Below are positions 5,541 through 6,627 of a stretch of 6,627 nucleotides of DNA, in pieces. Source of the DNA: Alkaliphilus sp. Lineage in GTDB: Bacteria > Bacillota > Clostridia > Peptostreptococcales > Thermotaleaceae. Numbering within the stretch: position 1 is the first letter of the stretch; every line of letters starts with the position of its first letter. The DNA lies in the NCBI GenBank assembly GCA_018335765.1, contig JAGXRU010000171.1:1-6627 (forward strand), in the 5' to 3' direction. The notes under the pieces were generated by a model that saw nothing but the letters and a program-made list of their open reading frames with translations, was not told where the DNA came from and did not search any database. A program made the position numbers and the translations under genes.

Positions 5541-5546
5541 GAGGAG
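5541..5546 (+). promoter_or_regulatory. Ribosome binding site deciding the sdaAB TTG start
   Basis: GAGGAG lies 9 bases before TTG 5556. No ATG or GTG is available near the family's expected N-terminus, so TTG is taken as the start. Confidence 0.8.
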
Positions 5547-5555
5547 TAGATTTGT

Positions 5556-6245
5556 TTGAAGAACTATAGTGTGTTTGATATTCTAGGACCCATTATGATA
5601 GGCCCCTCCAGCTCTCATACAGCAGGGGCAGCAAGATTAGGAAAGGTTGCTCAATGTATAGCCGGCAAAGAATTCGAAAAAGTTATCTTCTTATTACATG
5701 GCTCCTTTGCCAAGACATATAAAGGACATGGAACAGACAGAGCCTTAGTAGCTGGAATTCTTGGAATGGAGCCACATGACGAACGGCTGAGAAACGCTAT
5801 AGCCATTGCCGAACAGTCAGGGCTGGAAATAGAATTTAGAGAGGCTGATCTAGGTTATGTACATCCTAACACTGTCAAGATAATATTTGAGAGGAAAGAT
5901 GGTACAATAGCTGAAATAACCGGTTCTTCCATCGGGGGCGGAAATATTTTGGTTACAAATATAGATGGGTACCAAGTGGAATTTACAGGAGAATACGCCA
6001 CTCTGTTTATACGTCATAGAGATGAAAAGGGAGTAATCAGCAGGGTAACTACTGTTCTTGCACAACATGGCATTAATATTGCAACTATGAAGGTTAGCCG
6101 TAAGGATAGAGGTGAAGAAGCTTCAATGATTATTGAAGCTGACCAAGCTATTTCATCAAATGTGGAAAAGGAACTATTAAATAACAGTAGTATTATATCC
6201 GCCCGTGCTATCAATCCTACTAGAGGAGAGAATATAGATGTATAA
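5556..6245 (+). CDS. sdaAB: L-serine dehydratase, iron-sulfur-dependent, beta subunit (TTG start)
   Basis: The 229-residue product is the beta subunit of the two-subunit, Fe-S-dependent L-serine ammonia-lyase, which converts L-serine to pyruvate and ammonia without PLP. The N-terminal SDH-beta domain (about 1-147) shows MIGPSSSHTAGAARLGK (14-30), LHGSFAKTYKGHGTDRALVAG (47-67), HPNTVKI (103-109) and GSSIGGGNI (123-131). A C-terminal ACT domain (about 149-222: LFIRHRDEKGVISRVTTVLA, then HGINIATMKVSR) is usual for this subunit and may bind a small ligand. The length matches the family. It starts at TTG with GAGGAG 9 bases upstream, and its last 8 bases overlap the alpha-subunit start, which implies translational coupling. 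The likely promoter is at 5482-5510. The enzyme is widespread in serine-fermenting clostridia. Confidence 0.95.
   Translation: MKNYSVFDILGPIMIGPSSSHTAGAARLGKVAQCIAGKEFEKVIFLLHGSFAKTYKGHGTDRALVAGILGMEPHDERLRNAIAIAEQSGLEIEFREADLGYVHPNTVKIIFERKDGTIAEITGSSIGGGNILVTNIDGYQVEFTGEYATLFIRHRDEKGVISRVTTVLAQHGINIATMKVSRKDRGEEASMIIEADQAISSNVEKELLNNSSIISARAINPTRGENIDV
6223..6228 (+). promoter_or_regulatory. Ribosome binding site of sdaAA inside sdaAB
   Basis: GAGGAG, within the last codons of the beta-subunit gene, lies 9 bases before ATG 6238 and supports a start overlapping the upstream stop. Confidence 0.8.
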
Positions 6246-6627
6246 TAATGGAATTGAATTATTAGCCCTTGTTCATACCAAAAATTCAAGCATTTCTGAT
6301 ATTGTAATGGAGAAAGAATGTAAGATATCTGGCATGTCAAGAGAGTATATTAGAAATAAAATGAAGGAAAGATTAGATGTAATGCGGGTATCGGCTGAAT
6401 TTGCCATCAATAATGATGTGAAAACTGTTGGCGGTATCATAGGTGGAGATGCAAAAAAAGTTGAGAGATATTATAACCAAAGTATAAGTATATGTGGCGA
6501 TATAGTAAACAAAGTAATGGCGAGAGCTTTTTCCACCTCAGAAGTAAACGCCTCCATGGGCAGGATATGTGCAGCACCAACAGCAGGGGCATCCGGTATT
6601 ATTCCGGCTACAATCATAAGTGTCGCA
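6238..6627 (+). CDS. sdaAA: L-serine dehydratase, iron-sulfur-dependent, alpha subunit (partial, 5' end)
   Basis: The first 130 residues of the alpha subunit are present, and the frame is open at the window end. This subunit carries the catalytic [4Fe-4S] cluster of L-serine dehydratase and works with the beta subunit encoded immediately before it. The recognisable stretch is MGRICAAPTAGASGIIPA (107-124), close to the conserved G-R-I-AAPTAG-SGI-PA motif of the family; Cys111 lies in it, but whether it is a cluster ligand cannot be judged here. The main cluster cysteines are expected in the missing C-terminal part. The ATG at 6238 overlaps the sdaAB stop codon (TAA 6243-6245) by 8 bases in another frame and has its own GAGGAG site, which is typical of a coupled two-gene operon. 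Confidence 0.93.
   Translation, partial: MYNNGIELLALVHTKNSSISDIVMEKECKISGMSREYIRNKMKERLDVMRVSAEFAINNDVKTVGGIIGGDAKKVERYYNQSISICGDIVNKVMARAFSTSEVNASMGRICAAPTAGASGIIPATIISVA

Noticed and set aside
1930..6249. Identical start ATGTATAATAAT in sodC (1930) and sdaAA (6238)
   Set aside because: The reading frames diverge at once after the shared 12 bases and the proteins are unrelated; this is coincidence in AT-rich DNA.
5850..6340. Two minus-strand frames (5850-6068, 6014-6340) opposite sdaAB/sdaAA
   Set aside because: They are shadows of the serine dehydratase genes, with no ribosome binding site or family resemblance.

Overview
The window looks like a chromosomal segment of a low-GC, Gram-positive anaerobe, most likely a clostridial (Bacillota) species. 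The support is AT-rich DNA, strong AGGAGG-type ribosome binding sites, frequent TTG starts, short hairpin-plus-T terminators, and the gene types: a two-subunit Fe-S L-serine dehydratase, a 463-residue AsnRS and a DsrE2-type protein. The genus cannot be fixed from the sequence alone. Nothing in the window is clearly mobile, and there are no rRNA, tRNA or CRISPR features.

Left part (1-2488, plus strand): the window opens inside the 3' end of a class V, PLP-dependent aminotransferase or cysteine-desulfurase-like gene, closed by a terminator. Three separately spaced genes follow. The first is a DsrE2-type sulfur-relay protein (406-882). The second is a non-haem ferritin (real start 1030), preceded by a perfect 22-bp inverted repeat and followed by a strong terminator. 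The third is an intact Cu/Zn-superoxide-dismutase-family protein without a signal peptide (1930-2460). The roughly 330 bases between ferritin and sodC hold two hairpins but no convincing gene. By family, this half is about sulfur handling, iron storage and oxygen defence; that grouping is inferred.

Middle (2459-5380, minus strand): asparaginyl-tRNA synthetase, starting at TTG 3881 under a textbook TTGACA-17-TATAAT promoter, lies downstream of a 453-residue MATE-family efflux protein on the same strand. A hairpin at 2459-2488 separates the convergent sodC and asnS genes. A 217-bp divergent intergenic region follows, with a palindrome near the likely MATE transcription start.

Right part (5482-6627, plus strand): an apparent operon for iron-sulfur L-serine dehydratase. 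The beta subunit (TTG start 5556) overlaps by 8 bases the alpha subunit, which runs off the window end. Together the two subunits would deaminate L-serine to pyruvate and ammonia.

I did not find an obviously new multi-gene system. The most notable items are the long perfect inverted repeat before ferritin, the cytosolic-looking SodC with an aromatic/proline-rich N-terminus, the orphan terminator-like hairpin at 1661-1703, and the palindromic region upstream of the MATE gene.
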